From Paraburkholderia sp. BL9I2N2 (GTDB lineage: Bacteria > Pseudomonadota > Gammaproteobacteria > Burkholderiales > Burkholderiaceae): a DNA stretch of 64,000 bases. Numbering within the stretch: position 1 is the first letter of the stretch; every line of letters begins with the position of its first letter. A program made the position numbers and the translations under genes. The stretch is taken from assembly GCF_004339745.1 (NCBI RefSeq), contig NZ_SMGP01000001.1:248001-312000 (forward strand), read 5' to 3'. Shown piece after piece: positions 63,207 through 64,000 of this stretch. The notes beneath the pieces are model-generated. The model worked only from the letters and a program-made list of their open reading frames with translations. It was not told where the DNA came from and searched no databases.

Positions 63207-64000
63207 ATGTCCCAATCCGACTCCGCCGCATTCATTGCCGGTTATCCGCTGAAGGCGCACAACACTTTCGGCTTCGACGTTCGTGCGCAGTTTGCGTGCC
63301 GCATCGAGCGTGAAGAGCAACTGATGGCCGCGGTGCGCGACCCGCGCGCCGCCGGCTTGCCGCGGCTCGTGCTGGGCGGCGGCAGCAATGTCGTGCTGAC
63401 CGGCGACTTTGGCGGTGTGGTGCTGCTGATCGCGCTGCAAGGCCGCCGTGTCGTGCGCGAGGACGATGACGCATGGTACGTCGAGGCCGCCGGTGGCGAG
63501 CCGTGGCATGAGTTCGTCGGCTGGACTTTGTCGCAAGGATTGCCCGGGCTCGAAAATCTCGCGTTGATTCCGGGGACGGTGGGCGCGGCGCCGATTCAGA
63601 ACATCGGCGCGTACGGGTTGGAGATGTGCGAGCGCTTCGCGTTGCTGCGGGCCGTGGAGCTGGCTTCCGGTGACGTGATCGAAATGGATGCGCAGGCGTG
63701 CCGCTTCGGCTATCGCGACAGTTTTTTCAAGCGGGAAGGGCGCGACCGGTTCGTGATTATGTCGGTGACGTTCCGTTTGCCGAAGGTGTGGCAGCCGCGC
63801 GCCGGCTACGCGGATCTCGCTCGCGAACTGGCCGCCAACGGCCATGCCGAGACGCCGCCGACCGCGCAGGCCATTTTCGATGCGGTGGTGGCGGTGCGGC
63901 GCGCCAAGCTGCCTGATCCGCTGGAGCTCGGCAATGCCGGCAGCTTCTTCAAGAATCCGGTGATCGACGCGGCGCAGTTTGACGCGCTGAAGGCCAGGGA
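63207..64000 (+). CDS. murB: UDP-N-acetylenolpyruvoylglucosamine reductase, N-terminal part
   Basis: 264 codons to the window edge with no stop. FAD-binding type, MurB type [68 protein letters not shown] and [12 protein letters not shown], which holds the catalytic Ser of the second domain. It makes UDP-N-acetylmuramic acid for peptidoglycan. The remaining C-terminal portion, including the last catalytic Glu, lies beyond the window. Confidence 0.94.
   Translation, partial: MSQSDSAAFIAGYPLKAHNTFGFDVRAQFACRIEREEQLMAAVRDPRAAGLPRLVLGGGSNVVLTGDFGGVVLLIALQGRRVVREDDDAWYVEAAGGEPWHEFVGWTLSQGLPGLENLALIPGTVGAAPIQNIGAYGLEMCERFALLRAVELASGDVIEMDAQACRFGYRDSFFKREGRDRFVIMSVTFRLPKVWQPRAGYADLARELAANGHAETPPTAQAIFDAVVAVRRAKLPDPLELGNAGSFFKNPVIDAAQFDALKAR

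Noticed and set aside
1..64000. CRISPR arrays, tRNA and rRNA genes
   Set aside because: No regularly spaced short direct repeats and no cloverleaf or rRNA signatures were noticed by eye. tRNAscan-SE and a CRISPR finder would settle this.

Overview
The window is a GC-rich chromosomal segment whose gene content, protein sequences and gene order (bpeR-bpeAB-oprB, kynBUA with divergent kynR, zur-znuACB, secreted MucD/DegQ protease behind a QseBC/PmrAB-like pair) point to a Burkholderiaceae chromosome, most likely Paraburkholderia or a close relative. This is inferred from recalled protein families, not from a database search. Apart from one decayed ABC ATPase and one pair of extragenic repeats, nothing looks like a prophage, integron, CRISPR array or insertion sequence. 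No tRNA or rRNA was recognised.

Layout. 0-6.4 kb: 5' end of a dacB-type PBP4 (leftward, cut by the window edge), an OmpR-class two-component pair, a DegP/MucD-type periplasmic protease preceded by two PmrA-type boxes, a small secreted protein behind a textbook sigma-54 promoter, a DUF427 protein and a membrane-anchored CoxG/SRPBCC protein. 6.5-8.3 kb: GlxA/FtrA-type AraC regulator divergent from an isochorismatase-family hydrolase. 8.4-15.6 kb: BpeAB-OprB-type RND efflux pump with its TetR repressor; a strong promoter is overlapped by an AcrR-like palindrome. 15.7-21.2 kb: NCS2 xanthine/urate-type permease, an orphan FGGY kinase, and the glutathione-dependent formaldehyde pair frmA-frmB. 21.2-24.5 kb: zur-znuA-znuC-znuB zinc uptake operon with a His-rich tail on the ATPase. 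24.8-35.4 kb: a polyol catabolic regulon: sugar-alcohol dehydrogenase, ABC importer and HAD phosphatase rightward; D-arabinitol 4-dehydrogenase, xylulokinase and a SorC-family regulator leftward. Both operons start from near-identical promoters carrying arrays of one palindrome at a fixed 19-bp pitch. 35.7-40.6 kb: AraC regulator, remnant of an RbsA/XylG-type ABC ATPase, and a second polyol module (EltD-like dehydrogenase, FGGY kinase, DCXR-like reductase). 40.7-41.8 kb: a gene-free interval bounded by a 245-bp inverted repeat. 41.8-45.3 kb: tryptophan-kynurenine genes kynB-kynU-kynA and kynR. 45.4-64 kb: housekeeping genes: flavin reductase, msrA, DUF72, cfa, pdxH, tcdA, cnoX-type chaperedoxin, pirin, eamA, amiC-tsaE, queG-ogt-xerD, an acyl-CoA synthetase, ybaK, plsY, yajQ and the start of murB.

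How the parts work together. The most coherent system is the polyol regulon. The importer brings in a sugar alcohol; the SDR and DalD oxidise polyols to ketoses; XylB phosphorylates D-xylulose; the SorC-type regulator sits last in the dalD operon and probably controls both promoters and itself. The 36.7-40.6 kb module looks like a second polyol pathway that has lost its own ABC importer. The most unusual non-coding structures are the phased operator arrays, the two PmrA-type boxes, the sigma-54 promoter, the 245-bp inverted repeat with T-rich wobble usage in the genes on both sides, and a 44-bp tandem hairpin repeat in the leader of the acyl-CoA synthetase.
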